A stretch of DNA of 64,000 nt from Lysobacter enzymogenes (GCF_900106525.1 NZ_FNOG01000002.1:471347-535346), one strand, 5' to 3'; shown: positions 1 through 8,706, counted from the stretch's first letter. Notes: generated by a model from the letters alone, not told the origin. Numbers and translations are program-made.

Positions 1-1
1 T

Positions 2-142
2 GCCGCGCCGCCGGCGGACATGCCGCCTCCGGCCACCGATATCGCGCCGAACCCCGCACCGCCGGCCGACCCGGCCGCGACCCAACCGCCGCCGGACGAA
101 GGCCAGAACAAGGGCCAGACCGAGACGCCGCCGAAGCAGTAA
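2..142 (+). CDS. C-terminal end of a proline/alanine-rich protein (5' truncated by window)
   Basis: An open frame enters from the left edge and stops with TAA at 140-142, giving 46 residues very rich in Pro and Ala and ending in a charged KGQTETPPKQ tail. No domain is visible. The composition suggests a low-complexity, probably disordered tail. Codon use is normal for the region and a terminator-like hairpin follows directly, which supports it as a real gene end. The identity of the protein cannot be told from this fragment. Confidence 0.55.
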   Translation, partial: AAPPADMPPPATDIAPNPAPPADPAATQPPPDEGQNKGQTETPPKQ

Positions 143-158
143 GCGCCGCGTCTCGCCG

Positions 159-184
159 CGAGGGCCGCCTTCGGGCGGCCCTCG
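159..184 (+). terminator. GC-rich hairpin after the truncated gene
   Basis: A perfect 11-bp stem (CGAGGGCCGCC / GGCGGCCCTCG) encloses a TTCG tetraloop 16 bases after the stop codon. No long T-run follows, so it is either a weak intrinsic terminator or a transcript-stabilising hairpin. Confidence 0.55.
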
Positions 185-371
185 TCGCGTCCGCGCCGCG
201 CGCCGTCGCCCGCACGTCCCGATGGCGGACCGCGTCGGGCCGAATCCGCAACCGCCGGCGGCGCATTTTCGTACGCCCGACACGCGCCGCCGCCCCGCAC
301 AGCGGCCTGGGGACGCCGATCGACCGTTCGGGCGCTTCCGGCCTGTCACCGTGCTCTGTTAAGTTGACGGT

Positions 372-764
372 ATGTCCGTAGGCGTCCTTCTCATCACCCA
401 CACCGGAGTCGGCAGCGCGATGCTGCAGGTCGCCGGCCGTCTGTTGAATCCGCTGCCGCTGCGCACCGAAGCGTTCGAAGTGCCGTTCGACGCCGATCTC
501 GACCAGTTGCTGCCGCAAGCCAGCGCGGCCCTGCGCCGGGTCGACGGCGGCGACGGCGTGCTGGTGCTGACCGATCTGTACGGCGCTTCGCCGAGCAACC
601 TGGCCGCGCGCGTGGCCCGGCTCGGCACGCCGGTGCGGCGGGTCTCGGCGCTGAACCTGCCGATGCTGCTGCGGGTGATGAACTACGCCGAACTGGAACT
701 GGACCAATTGCCCGCGGTCGCCGCGGCCGGCGCCCGCAACGGCGTGCTGCACGACGACGCATGA
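372..764 (+). CDS. PTS EIIA component, mannose/fructose (EIIA-Man) family
   Basis: This 130-residue cytosolic protein has the EIIA(Man) fold signature: a beta strand leading to the phospho-accepting histidine at position 10 (LLITHTGVG), and later VLTDLYGASPSNL. The family accepts phosphate from HPr. It lies upstream of HPr and EI genes on the same strand, in the order expected for the regulatory PTS of xanthomonads. No EIIB or EIIC permease is present in the window, so a regulatory rather than transport role is inferred. Length is normal for a stand-alone EIIA(Man) domain. Confidence 0.9.
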   Translation: MSVGVLLITHTGVGSAMLQVAGRLLNPLPLRTEAFEVPFDADLDQLLPQASAALRRVDGGDGVLVLTDLYGASPSNLAARVARLGTPVRRVSALNLPMLLRVMNYAELELDQLPAVAAAGARNGVLHDDA

Positions 765-881
765 CCCCCGCGGCGCCCGCCGCCGCGACAGGAAGCCCGA
801 ACACCGCATGACGCAAGCCGCATTACTACCGTTCCCGCCATCCGCGCCCGCTGCGTTTGACCATTGCCTGAGGACCCCGAC

Positions 882-1151
882 ATGATCGAACGCGAACTCA
901 CCGTCTCCAACCGACTGGGCCTGCACGCCCGCGCCACCGCCAAGCTGGTGCAGGTGCTGTCGGCGTTCCGCAGCAACGCCACGCTCACCGCCAAGGGCCG
1001 CGAGGTCAACGCCAAGAGCATCATGGGCGTGATGCTGCTCGCCGCCGGCCAGGGCACCCACGTCAAACTGCGCATCGAAGGCGAGGACGAGGCCAACGCG
1101 GCCGACGCCGTGACCGCCCTGTTCGAACGCCGTTTCGACGAAGACAGCTGA
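882..1151 (+). CDS. ptsH: Phosphocarrier protein HPr
   Basis: The 89-residue protein has the HPr active site GLHARAT with the phosphorylatable His at position 15, and the regulatory-site region AKSIMGVM with Ser at position 46, the residue used by HPr kinase in proteobacteria that have it. It passes phosphate from EI to EIIA. The ATG at 882 gives the canonical N-terminus (MIERELTV); a TTG 18 bases upstream would add six non-conserved residues. The EI gene begins 14 bases after its stop, so the two are probably cotranscribed. Confidence 0.95.
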   Translation: MIERELTVSNRLGLHARATAKLVQVLSAFRSNATLTAKGREVNAKSIMGVMLLAAGQGTHVKLRIEGEDEANAADAVTALFERRFDEDS

Positions 1152-1165
1152 GGCCGGAGGCGCGG

Positions 1166-2884
1166 ATGCGGCACGAATTCCAAGGAGTCGGCGCCTCGCG
1201 CGGCAGCGCGCTCGGACGCGCGCGGGTGCGCCTGCCGCACGCGCTGGAAGTCGCCGAGGAGCGCATCGGCCGCGACCAGGTCGACAGCGAGCTGGCGCGG
1301 CTGCACGCGGCCATCGACACGGTGCGCGGCGAGATCCACGTGCTGCGCGAACGCCTGCACGGCGCGCTCGCGCACGAGGTCGGCGAATTCCTCGACCTGC
1401 ACACCCTGTTGCTGGACGATCCCGAACTGCTGCAGGGCCTGGACGAGCTGATCCGCACCGGCCACTACGCCGCCGACTACGCCCTGCGCCTGCAGCGCGA
1501 CCGCATCGCCTCGGTGTTCGAGGCGATGGACGACGCGTATTTCCGCAGCCGCGTGGACGACATCGACCAGGTCATCGGCCGCATCCACGCCGCCCTGCAC
1601 CGGCGCGACCACGACACCCAGGGCGTGGCCGGCGAGATCCTGATCGCCGACAACGTCGCCCCGGCCGAACTGGCGCAGTTGCAGGCGCAGGGGGTGATGG
1701 CCATCGTCACCGCCGCCGGCAGCGCGCTGTCGCACAGCGCGATCCTGGCGCGCAGCCTGCACCTGCCGCTGGTGGTGGGCACCGCGCAAGCGCTGCTGAA
1801 GATCAACGACGGCGACGCGGTGGTGGTCGACGGCGCCACCGGCTCGGTGATCCTGGAGCCCGATGCCGGCGACCTGCGCGCGCACCGCGCGCGGATGCGC
1901 GAGCTGGCGCGCGAGCGCAAGCAGCTGCACCGCTTGCGGCGCGAGCCGACCATCACCCGCGACGGCGTCGACATCAAGCTCTACGCCAACGCCGAATCGC
2001 GCGAAGACGTGGCCGAGGCGCACGCGCTCGGCGCCGCCGGCGTCGGCCTGTACCGCACCGAATTCCTGTTCCTGCAGCGCAACGAACTGCCCGACGAGGA
2101 CGAACAGTTCCGCGTCTACCGCGACGTGGTGCTGGGCATGACCGGCCGCGTGGTCACCATCCGCACCCTCGACCTGGGCGCGGACAAGGCCGACAAGACC
2201 GGCCTGGCCCTGCGCGACGAGCCCAACCCGGCGCTGGGCGTGCGCGGCGTGCGCCTGTCGATGGCGCGCGAGGGCCTGCTGGAAACCCAGTTGCGCGCGA
2301 TCCTGCGCGCCTCCGGCTACGGCCCGGTGCGGGTGCTGGTGCCGATGATCAGCGCCAGCGAGGAAGTGCGCGCGGTGCGCGCGCTGCTCGACAAGGTCGC
2401 CATCGACCTGCGCCGCGAAGGCCACGAGATCGCCGAGCGGGTGCCGCTGGGCGCGATGATCGAAGTGCCGGCCGCGGCGCTGGCGCTGCCGGCCTTCATC
2501 GGCGCGGTCGACTTCCTCTCCATCGGCACCAACGACCTCGTCCAGTACCTGCTCGCGGTGGACCGCAACAACGAGGCCCTGGCCGGCCTGTACACGCCGC
2601 TGCATCCGGCGGTGCTGCGGGTGATCCGCGATGTGATCAAGCTGGGCAAGGCGCGCGGCAAGCCGGTGGCGGTGTGCGGCGAAATGGCCGGCGACCCGAT
2701 GTTCGCGCCGCTGCTGCTGGCGTTGGGGCTGGAGGAGTTCAGCCTGCACCCGGCCACGCTGCTGGAGCTGCGCCGGGCGATCCGCGGCCTCAACCTGGAA
2801 GCGCTGCGCAAGCGCGCGCCGGCGCTGCTGCGCGCCGGCGACCGCAAGGCGATCGAACGTTGGCTGAGCCAAGCCAGCGCTTGA
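1166..2884 (+). CDS. ptsI: Phosphoenolpyruvate-protein phosphotransferase (PTS enzyme I)
   Basis: At 572 residues it has the usual EI length. The N-terminal part is the HPr-binding and swivelling domain with the phospho-histidine at position 190 (GSALSHSAILARS). The C-terminal PEP-binding TIM barrel includes GLYRTEFLFL, IGTNDLVQYLLAVDR and the catalytic Cys at about 504 in VCGEMAGDP. It takes phosphate from PEP and gives it to HPr, whose gene is immediately upstream. A perfect 7-bp inverted repeat (CCAGCGC-TTGA-GCGCTGG, 2874-2891) spans the stop codon, without a T-run. Confidence 0.95.
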   Translation: MRHEFQGVGASRGSALGRARVRLPHALEVAEERIGRDQVDSELARLHAAIDTVRGEIHVLRERLHGALAHEVGEFLDLHTLLLDDPELLQGLDELIRTGHYAADYALRLQRDRIASVFEAMDDAYFRSRVDDIDQVIGRIHAALHRRDHDTQGVAGEILIADNVAPAELAQLQAQGVMAIVTAAGSALSHSAILARSLHLPLVVGTAQALLKINDGDAVVVDGATGSVILEPDAGDLRAHRARMRELARERKQLHRLRREPTITRDGVDIKLYANAESREDVAEAHALGAAGVGLYRTEFLFLQRNELPDEDEQFRVYRDVVLGMTGRVVTIRTLDLGADKADKTGLALRDEPNPALGVRGVRLSMAREGLLETQLRAILRASGYGPVRVLVPMISASEEVRAVRALLDKVAIDLRREGHEIAERVPLGAMIEVPAAALALPAFIGAVDFLSIGTNDLVQYLLAVDRNNEALAGLYTPLHPAVLRVIRDVIKLGKARGKPVAVCGEMAGDPMFAPLLLALGLEEFSLHPATLLELRRAIRGLNLEALRKRAPALLRAGDRKAIERWLSQASA

Positions 2885-2903
2885 GCGCTGGCGCGCGCAA
2901 CGC

Positions 2904-4064
2904 TCAGCGCGCGGACATCCCGTCGGGCGGGCATTGCGGCTTGCGCTTGGGCTGCGGCGTCGGCCGCGGCCACTGCACCGAGCATCCGCGCAGCGCGCCC
3001 AGCGCCGCGCGCGCCGCGCCGTTCAGATCGCTGCCCTCGGCGTTGGCGAAGGCGAACACCGCCACGCGGCAAGACGGGTCCACGATCATGTACGAGGCAT
3101 AGCCCAACTTCAGCCCGTCCTTGGCCAGGCAGCCGTCGCCGACTTGCCAGCCCAATCCCATGCACAGGCCGAGCGGCTCCTGCGGGCTTTGGGTCGAGGC
3201 GATCGCGCGGCCGAGTACGTCCGGGCCGTGGTCGATCTGGCGCGCGAGGAAGGCGAGCATGTCCGGCACGGTCGACGACAGCGCGCCGGCGCCGATCGCC
3301 GCGGACTGCGGGTCGATCTCGCCCACGCCGATCGGCTCATAGCGCTGCCCCGGCTGGCGCAACCCGTAGGACTGGGCCAGCCTCGTCCGCACCGGCGGGC
3401 TCAGCTCGACCTGGGTGGAGGCCATGCCTAACGGTTCCAACAGCAGCCGGCGCGCCACCTGCGGCCAATCGCGATAACTGGAACCCCAGCCCGGCTCGCT
3501 CGGCGGCGAGTCGTGGTGGACGTGCGACATCAGCGCGCCGAGCAGGGCGAAGCCTTGATTGCTGTAGCACCACTGTTGCCCCGGCGGATACTGCGGCTCG
3601 AACTCGCGCAGGAAGCGCGTGGCGGCATCGAAGGAATAGTGGCCGAAGACATCGTCGCGCGGCGGGCACAGCCCCTTGGGAAAGCCGGCGCTGTGGGTGG
3701 CCAGATGGCGCAGCCGCACCGGCTGGTCCATGAGGTAAGGATGGATGTCGACGCCCGGCGGCAGCAATTCCCGCACCGGCGTGTCCAGCTCGACCCGCGA
3801 CTGCAGCACCGCGATCGCCAGCAAGGTCGCGGTGAACACCTTGGTGTTGGACGCGATCATCACCACCGTGTCCTCGGGCGCCGCGCTGCCGCCTTGCTGC
3901 AACGGCACTTGCCCGAAGGCGTAGCAGTAACGCTGGCCTTGATGCAGCACGCCGACCAGCACGCCGGGCACTCTGCCCTTCTCCGCCACGTCCAGCGGCG
4001 CGATCAAGGGCTCGAACAACGGGGCGATCAGTGCGCCGACGCGTTGCCGGTCGGGTGCGGTCAT
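2904..4064 (-). CDS. Serine beta-lactamase-like hydrolase (class C / EstB family)
   Basis: This 386-residue protein has the penicillin-binding-protein fold motifs: Ser72-x-x-Lys75 in IASNTKVF, and Tyr167-Ser168-Asn169 in CYSNQGFALLG. I see no clear signal peptide: the N-terminus (MTAPDRQRVGALI) is charged. A cytoplasmic esterase or peptidase-type role therefore seems as likely as antibiotic hydrolysis. The C-terminus has an extra proline/lysine-rich tail of about 25 residues with a Cys. It is convergent with ptsI, with a 19-base gap. Confidence 0.85.
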   Translation of the reverse strand: MTAPDRQRVGALIAPLFEPLIAPLDVAEKGRVPGVLVGVLHQGQRYCYAFGQVPLQQGGSAAPEDTVVMIASNTKVFTATLLAIAVLQSRVELDTPVRELLPPGVDIHPYLMDQPVRLRHLATHSAGFPKGLCPPRDDVFGHYSFDAATRFLREFEPQYPPGQQWCYSNQGFALLGALMSHVHHDSPPSEPGWGSSYRDWPQVARRLLLEPLGMASTQVELSPPVRTRLAQSYGLRQPGQRYEPIGVGEIDPQSAAIGAGALSSTVPDMLAFLARQIDHGPDVLGRAIASTQSPQEPLGLCMGLGWQVGDGCLAKDGLKLGYASYMIVDPSCRVAVFAFANAEGSDLNGAARAALGALRGCSVQWPRPTPQPKRKPQCPPDGMSAR

Positions 4065-4448
4065 GGCGGCTGTCCTTAGCGCCCGCGGATCGGGCCGGGC
4101 GCGAGTCTAGCGAGCTGTCGCGGCGAGGTGATTCACTGTCGCTCACGTTCTGCGCATCGTCGCGGATCGCGCGCGCGGCGCTGCATTTGCGCTGAAACGC
4201 TCGGCGGCGGCGCTGCCGGATTCGCTGCCCGCAGCGGCGGCCGCTACCGCCGCTGCGCTCGCGCAAGCCCTATGCAGCTTGCCGCTGCACGCGCCGCGGC
4301 CGCCGCCGCGCAGCCGCGGTTCATCTGCGCCCGGCGTCGCGGGCCCCATCGTCACTGGGCTTTGCCGCGGCTGCGGGCGATAATGCCGCGCACTCGTTGG
4401 ATCCCGCCGGCTTCGTGGCCGCATCCGTCCCCCGCCAGGAAGTACCGC
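4065..4448. other. Intergenic region between the hydrolase gene and mgtE
   Basis: This 384-base divergent spacer holds no convincing gene. It is very GC-rich. A GATAAT hexamer at 4379-4384 is a plausible -10 element for mgtE with a leader of about 60 bases, but no clear -35 is visible. I see no recognisable Mg2+ riboswitch, although structure prediction would be needed to exclude one. Confidence 0.4.
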
Positions 4449-5810
4449 ATGGCCGAAGCCGTCCGCCACGACAAGACCGCACGTCAGCTGCGCCTGCTTT
4501 CCGATGCGCTCGACAGCGGCCGTCTGGGGCCGGTTCGCCGCCTGGTCAACACCCTCTCCCCGGCCGAGATCGGCAACCTGCTCGAATCGCTGCCGCCCGG
4601 CAAGCGCCAGGTGGTGTGGGGGCTGGTCGATCCCGAGGACGACGGCGAGGTGCTGGTCCACGTCGGCGAGGAAGTGCGCGAAAGCCTGCTCGCGGACATG
4701 GACCCCGACGAAATCGTCGCCGCGGTCGAAGACCTCGACATCGACGACCTGGCCGACCTGGTCGAAGACCTGCCCGACACGGTCATCGACGAAGTGCTCA
4801 AGTCGATGGACCGCGACAACCGCGAGCGGCTCGAGCAGGTGCTGTCCTACCCGGAAGACACCGCCGGCCGCCTGATGAACCCGGATGTGGTGACGGTGCG
4901 CGCCGACACCACCATCGACGTGGTGCTGCGTTATCTGCGCCTGCGCGGCGAACTGCCCGAGCACACCGACCACCTCTACGTGGTCAGCCGCCGCCACCAA
5001 TACCTGGGCCGCATCGCCCTGGCCGCGCTGCTGACCCACGAGCCCGGCACCCCGATCAACAAGCTGGTCGACGACGAACAACCGGCCATCGACGTCGGCG
5101 AGACCGCCGGCGAAGTCGCGCGCCAGTTCTCCGACCACGACTGGATCAGCGCGCCGGTGGTGGACGACAACAACATCCTGCTCGGCCGCATCACCATCGA
5201 CGACGTGGTCGACATCATCCGCGAAGAGGCCGAGCACCAGGCCCTGAGCGCGGCCGGCCTGGACGAGGACGAAGACCTGTTCAGCCCGGTCCGGCGCGCG
5301 TTCCGCCGCCGCCTGATCTGGCTCAGCGTCAACCTGTGCACGGCCTTCCTCGCCGCCAGCGTGGTCGGCCAGTTCGAAGACTCCATCGCCAAGCTGGTGG
5401 CGCTGGCCGCGCTGATGCCGATCGTCGCCGGCATGGGCGGCAACGCCGGCACCCAGGTGCTGGCGCTGATGATCCGCGGCCTCGCCCTGGGCCAGATCGG
5501 CGCGTCCAACGTCGGCGTGCTGCTGCGCAAGGAGCTGTCGGTGGCGCTGATCAACGGCCTGGTGCTCGGCATCGGCCTGGGCCTGATCGTGCTGATCTGG
5601 TTCCGCCAGCCCGGCCTGTCGTTCGTGATCGGCAGCGCGCTGACCATCAACCTGCTCACCGCCGCCACCGGCGGCGTGCTGGTGCCGATCACCCTCAAGC
5701 GCCTGGGCTTCGACCCGGCCCTGGCCGGCGGCGTGATTTTGACCACGCTGACGGACGTGATGGGGTTCTTGAGCTTCCTGGGGTTGGCGACGTTGATTCT
5801 GTTGCGTTGA
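4449..5810 (+). CDS. mgtE: Magnesium channel/transporter MgtE
   Basis: The 453-residue protein shows all MgtE modules: an N-terminal superhelical domain rich in Asp/Glu (ADMDPDEIVAAVEDLDIDDLADLVEDL), two CBS domains (about residues 135-255, with DHDWISAPVVDDNNILLGRI), a connecting helix, and a C-terminal membrane domain of five helices containing the pore signature PIVAGMGGNAGTQ. It moves Mg2+ across the inner membrane and is gated by Mg2+ binding to the cytosolic domains. The start at 4449 matches the family; the frame stays open upstream to 4128, but that extension is Arg/Ala-rich and unlike MgtE. Its place after EI is typical of xanthomonads. Confidence 0.93.
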   Translation: MAEAVRHDKTARQLRLLSDALDSGRLGPVRRLVNTLSPAEIGNLLESLPPGKRQVVWGLVDPEDDGEVLVHVGEEVRESLLADMDPDEIVAAVEDLDIDDLADLVEDLPDTVIDEVLKSMDRDNRERLEQVLSYPEDTAGRLMNPDVVTVRADTTIDVVLRYLRLRGELPEHTDHLYVVSRRHQYLGRIALAALLTHEPGTPINKLVDDEQPAIDVGETAGEVARQFSDHDWISAPVVDDNNILLGRITIDDVVDIIREEAEHQALSAAGLDEDEDLFSPVRRAFRRRLIWLSVNLCTAFLAASVVGQFEDSIAKLVALAALMPIVAGMGGNAGTQVLALMIRGLALGQIGASNVGVLLRKELSVALINGLVLGIGLGLIVLIWFRQPGLSFVIGSALTINLLTAATGGVLVPITLKRLGFDPALAGGVILTTLTDVMGFLSFLGLATLILLR

Positions 5811-5888
5811 GCGCGCGCATGCGCCCGGAGGCGAGGCTCGACCGGGACATGCTTCCGGCCTCCATTGGTTCTGCCCTGCATCCGCAGA

Positions 5889-7037
5889 TTACCGGGTAAA
5901 CCCGGGACCACTTTTCTCGGTATCGCCGACGCCGCGCGCGGGTTCTTGCTGCACCACCCGCGCCTGCTCCTCCAGCCGAGCCAATCCGATCGCTTCTGCT
6001 TGTCGGTAGCGTTGCTCGGCAGGCATCGAAAGCGCCTCGGCCGTTTGCATGTGCATGCGATTGGCATCCGGATCCGGCGACACGTTCGGACCTTGCCGGA
6101 ACAGGTGCAGCACTTCGCCCGCCGCGAGTTGGCCGGTCGGGCGGTTGAATGCGAGCTGCGGATCGTCCAGCAACGTGAAGCCCTTCGTCTTGGCCATCGC
6201 CAACGCACTGGCGCTCAGCCTTTCGCTTCCCTCATCCCAGTCTTTTCCGGCCTGCCGGTCCAATGCGCGCACCTGCCCGCGCAAATGTTCGAGCAACCCG
6301 TTATCGGGATGCTTCGCATCGCCTGGGCCGTTCGAGGAAGCCGGCACGGGCGCCTGTTGCAGCTTGGGCTCGATGTACTTGGCGTAATCCTGCAGATAGG
6401 CGTCGCGGTGGGTGAGGGCACCATCGCGATTCATGTCCGCAGGTGGATTGTTCAAGGTATAAGGCGCGTCCGCCACCTTCGCGGCGATCCGTTCGACGGC
6501 AGCGGCATCGTCCAGCCTTCCGGCCTCCCAGTCGCCATAGAGAACGCCCAACTCGACTTCGTTCAGATACCCGATGGAACCGAACGGCTTGCTGCTCTTG
6601 AACTCGGCAACCGCCTCCAATTCCTTGAAGATCGGGAACGCGTTGAAAATGGCGTTCGCTTCCAGGCCAGCGCGATAGCGCACGTATTCATCGGCAGTGG
6701 CGCCGGCGAACGGGACCGAGCCGGTGCTGAAGCGATCATGGCCGATTTCGTGCGCGAGCGTGCCGAACATATGCCGTTGCGGCCAGAGCGAAGCATCGGG
6801 CGCGAGCATCGCATTCCAAGCGCCCCGGTCGACGACGATCCGGGGAGGATCCTCCGCGGAATAGTACGGAAGGCCGATGCCGGCCCGCTGATCGATGATG
6901 CCGCCCCGGGCGAAGAATCCGTCGAACTGCGAGGTGGCGCTGGGCGACTCGAGGATCCATTCGCGCATCGCCGCTGGCATTTGCCGAAACTGCGGGGCCT
7001 GCGACAGCCTCGGCTTCGGCTCGGCATCGTCGCTCAT
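5889..7037 (-). CDS. Candidate Xanthomonadales T4SS antibacterial effector (X-Tfe): HEIGH metallopeptidase-like domain, EF-hand loop, XVIPCD-like C-terminus
   Basis: A 382-residue protein with no signal peptide. An HExxH zinc-peptidase motif (LAHEIGH, His96, Glu97, His100) is followed by Glu126 in RAGLEANA, which could be the third zinc ligand as in gluzincins. A complete EF-hand-type calcium loop (DMNRDGALTHRD) occupies residues 201-212. Residues 243-382 (HPDNGLL..., SERLSASALAMAK, HLFRQGPNVSPDPDANRMHM, then a Gln-rich tail) resemble the XVIPCD domain that delivers effectors to VirD4 in Xanthomonas, Stenotrophomonas and Lysobacter. Its ATG overlaps the upstream lipoprotein stop by 4 bases. 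Hand-counted GC at 6541-6660 is 54 percent, well below neighbouring genes. The metallopeptidase and XVIPCD calls rest on motif reading. Confidence 0.72.
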   Translation of the reverse strand: MSDDAEPKPRLSQAPQFRQMPAAMREWILESPSATSQFDGFFARGGIIDQRAGIGLPYYSAEDPPRIVVDRGAWNAMLAPDASLWPQRHMFGTLAHEIGHDRFSTGSVPFAGATADEYVRYRAGLEANAIFNAFPIFKELEAVAEFKSSKPFGSIGYLNEVELGVLYGDWEAGRLDDAAAVERIAAKVADAPYTLNNPPADMNRDGALTHRDAYLQDYAKYIEPKLQQAPVPASSNGPGDAKHPDNGLLEHLRGQVRALDRQAGKDWDEGSERLSASALAMAKTKGFTLLDDPQLAFNRPTGQLAAGEVLHLFRQGPNVSPDPDANRMHMQTAEALSMPAEQRYRQAEAIGLARLEEQARVVQQEPARGVGDTEKSGPGFTR

Positions 7038-7588
7038 TTCGGCGGCTTTGCCGGATACAGGTTGATCGAATCGATGCAACGATAGGTCGCGGGCGTGGTG
7101 GTGAATTCGATCCAGTTGCCTGCGCGTTGCGTCCGGTAGGTTTTCCCGCGGTCTTGCCCGTGCGCATCCTGGGTTATCGCCGCTTGCGCACCGATCCATC
7201 CGGCGGCCTGCTCGGGCGATACGCAAGGCTCGCCTGCCACGCCGATATCGACCTGGCCGCTCAGCTCTGCGATCCAGGCGAAGCTCAGTACGTTCCCGTC
7301 GGACAGTTTTACCGGACCATCGCCGGAGAATTGCCGGGCTTGCAGCGGCTTCATTTCGAAGATCCGTCGTAATGCCGCGTCGACCCTGCGCTTGCCGGCT
7401 TCGCCCTCGAGCGGCCAGCGCAACAAATTTTCGATGGTTATCGAGCCGGCCGGATCCGCAGCGGCCTGGCGCTGTTCAGGTGCGCGAGCTCCCGTCGTAC
7501 TGCAAGACATCAGGGCGCAGGCGGCGAAGGCCAACGCAAGGCTGTAAGCCAGATGCCGTCGCGATGCACGCAGACACGTCGAGCGCAT
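7034..7588 (-). CDS. Lipoprotein, candidate immunity protein (X-Tfi) for the adjacent effector
   Basis: The 184-residue protein starts with a basic region, a hydrophobic stretch and the lipobox LMSC, with the lipidated Cys at position 29, so it should be a periplasm-facing lipoprotein. The mature part has two further cysteines (GEPCVSP and TYRCIDS) that could form a disulphide. It is translationally coupled to the HEIGH effector through a 4-base ATGA overlap and comes first in the operon. Xanthomonadales T4SS effectors are usually encoded with a lipoprotein inhibitor, so an immunity role is inferred from context rather than from sequence similarity. An AT-rich TATATATA stretch lies just before the start. 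Confidence 0.68.
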   Translation of the reverse strand: MRSTCLRASRRHLAYSLALAFAACALMSCSTTGARAPEQRQAAADPAGSITIENLLRWPLEGEAGKRRVDAALRRIFEMKPLQARQFSGDGPVKLSDGNVLSFAWIAELSGQVDIGVAGEPCVSPEQAAGWIGAQAAITQDAHGQDRGKTYRTQRAGNWIEFTTTPATYRCIDSINLYPAKPPK

Positions 7589-7703
7589 ATATATTCAACC
7601 CTTCCTATCCTGGCGCCACTTCACGCTAGCACAGCCGAAATCCCCGAACCCACAGCCTCCCGTCGGCGACACGATCAGTCTTTTGAGAGAAGGCGTACTT
7701 CCG

Positions 7704-8579
7704 ATGAAAATGCTGTCCTCTATCGCAGTTTCCTGTCTCGTTCTTACCCTGCTCGCCGCCTGCCAATCCGCAGCGCCCCGTCCCGACGCCGCCATCGCGG
7801 CGCACGCACCTGCCGGTTCCGCCATGACCGATCCACGCGCGCACGGCCGCTTCGTCAGCCGCGAACTCTCGCTCGCCGACGGTGTAACCCACCGCTATCA
7901 GGTGTTCATCCCCTCGCGCGCGGCCGGCGGCGAAACGCCGCCGCTGATCTTGTTCGTGCACGGTTCGGGCGAGCGCGGCGACGACAATCGCAAGCAGGTC
8001 GAGGTCGGTCTGGCGCCGGCGATCCGCGAGCGCCTGGACAGTTTCCCGGCGATCGTGGCGTTCCCGCAGATGCACAAGGACAAGGCCGACCAGCAGCGCT
8101 TCAACCGCACCGCACTGGCGGTGCTGGACGCGGTGCAGGCCGAGTTCGGCGGCGATCGCGCGCGCACTTACATGACCGGGTTGTCGATGGGTGGCTTCGC
8201 CAGTTTCGATCTGGCGCTGATGCAGCCGCAGCGCTTCGCCGCGGTGGTGCCGGTGTGCGGCGGGTTCGATGCGCCCAAGGCGGGCGATCGCGAACGGGTC
8301 GAGCAATTGGGCGGGCTGTGGAGCCTGGACGACGCCGCGCAGCGGATGAAGGGCCAGCCGTTCTGGATCTTCCACGGCGCCCAGGACGACGTGGTGCCGC
8401 CGCAGCGCTCGCGCGAGATGGTCGCCGCGCTCAAGCGCGCCGGCGCGCCGGTGCGCTACACCGAATTCCCCGAGGCCGACCACAACGCCTGGGATGCGGC
8501 CTATGCCAGCGAGGAGCTGTGGACCTGGCTGTTCGCGCAGCGGCGGCCGGATGCGGCGTCGGCGTCGGCGGGCCGCTGA
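7704..8579 (+). CDS. Lipoprotein alpha/beta hydrolase (esterase / PHB-depolymerase-like)
   Basis: This 291-residue protein has a lipoprotein signal (LLAAC, Cys at position 20) and an alpha/beta-hydrolase domain. The nucleophile is Ser161 in TGLSMGGF, the acid is probably in HGAQDDVVPP, and the catalytic His is in FPEADHNAWD. FVHGSGERGDD forms the oxyanion-hole loop. This pattern is typical of the feruloyl-esterase/PHB-depolymerase-like peptidase S9 group. The ATG at 7704 is preceded by AGAAGG; an upstream TTG would add seven residues. The substrate is unknown. It is divergent from the effector-immunity operon. Confidence 0.85.
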   Translation: MKMLSSIAVSCLVLTLLAACQSAAPRPDAAIAAHAPAGSAMTDPRAHGRFVSRELSLADGVTHRYQVFIPSRAAGGETPPLILFVHGSGERGDDNRKQVEVGLAPAIRERLDSFPAIVAFPQMHKDKADQQRFNRTALAVLDAVQAEFGGDRARTYMTGLSMGGFASFDLALMQPQRFAAVVPVCGGFDAPKAGDRERVEQLGGLWSLDDAAQRMKGQPFWIFHGAQDDVVPPQRSREMVAALKRAGAPVRYTEFPEADHNAWDAAYASEELWTWLFAQRRPDAASASAGR

Positions 8580-8706
8580 GCGGCGCCGACGCGAAGCGAA
8601 GGCGCGGCACAGGCACGCATCGCGAAATATCGCGGCGCGCGTCTTCGAAAATCGAACGCAACGCCGGCGATCCGCGCAGCCGCGCGAATCGCCGCGCCGC
8701 CCGCGC

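Noticed and set aside
683..2872. A 729-residue open frame on the minus strand opposite ptsH-ptsI
   Set aside because: It is a shadow of the high-GC coding strand: low-complexity Arg/Ala/Gln/His composition, no domain, and complete overlap with two certain genes.
4128..4448. N-terminal extension of MgtE of 107 residues
   Set aside because: The extension is Arg/Ala-rich and lacks family similarity; the ATG at 4449 gives the normal MgtE start.
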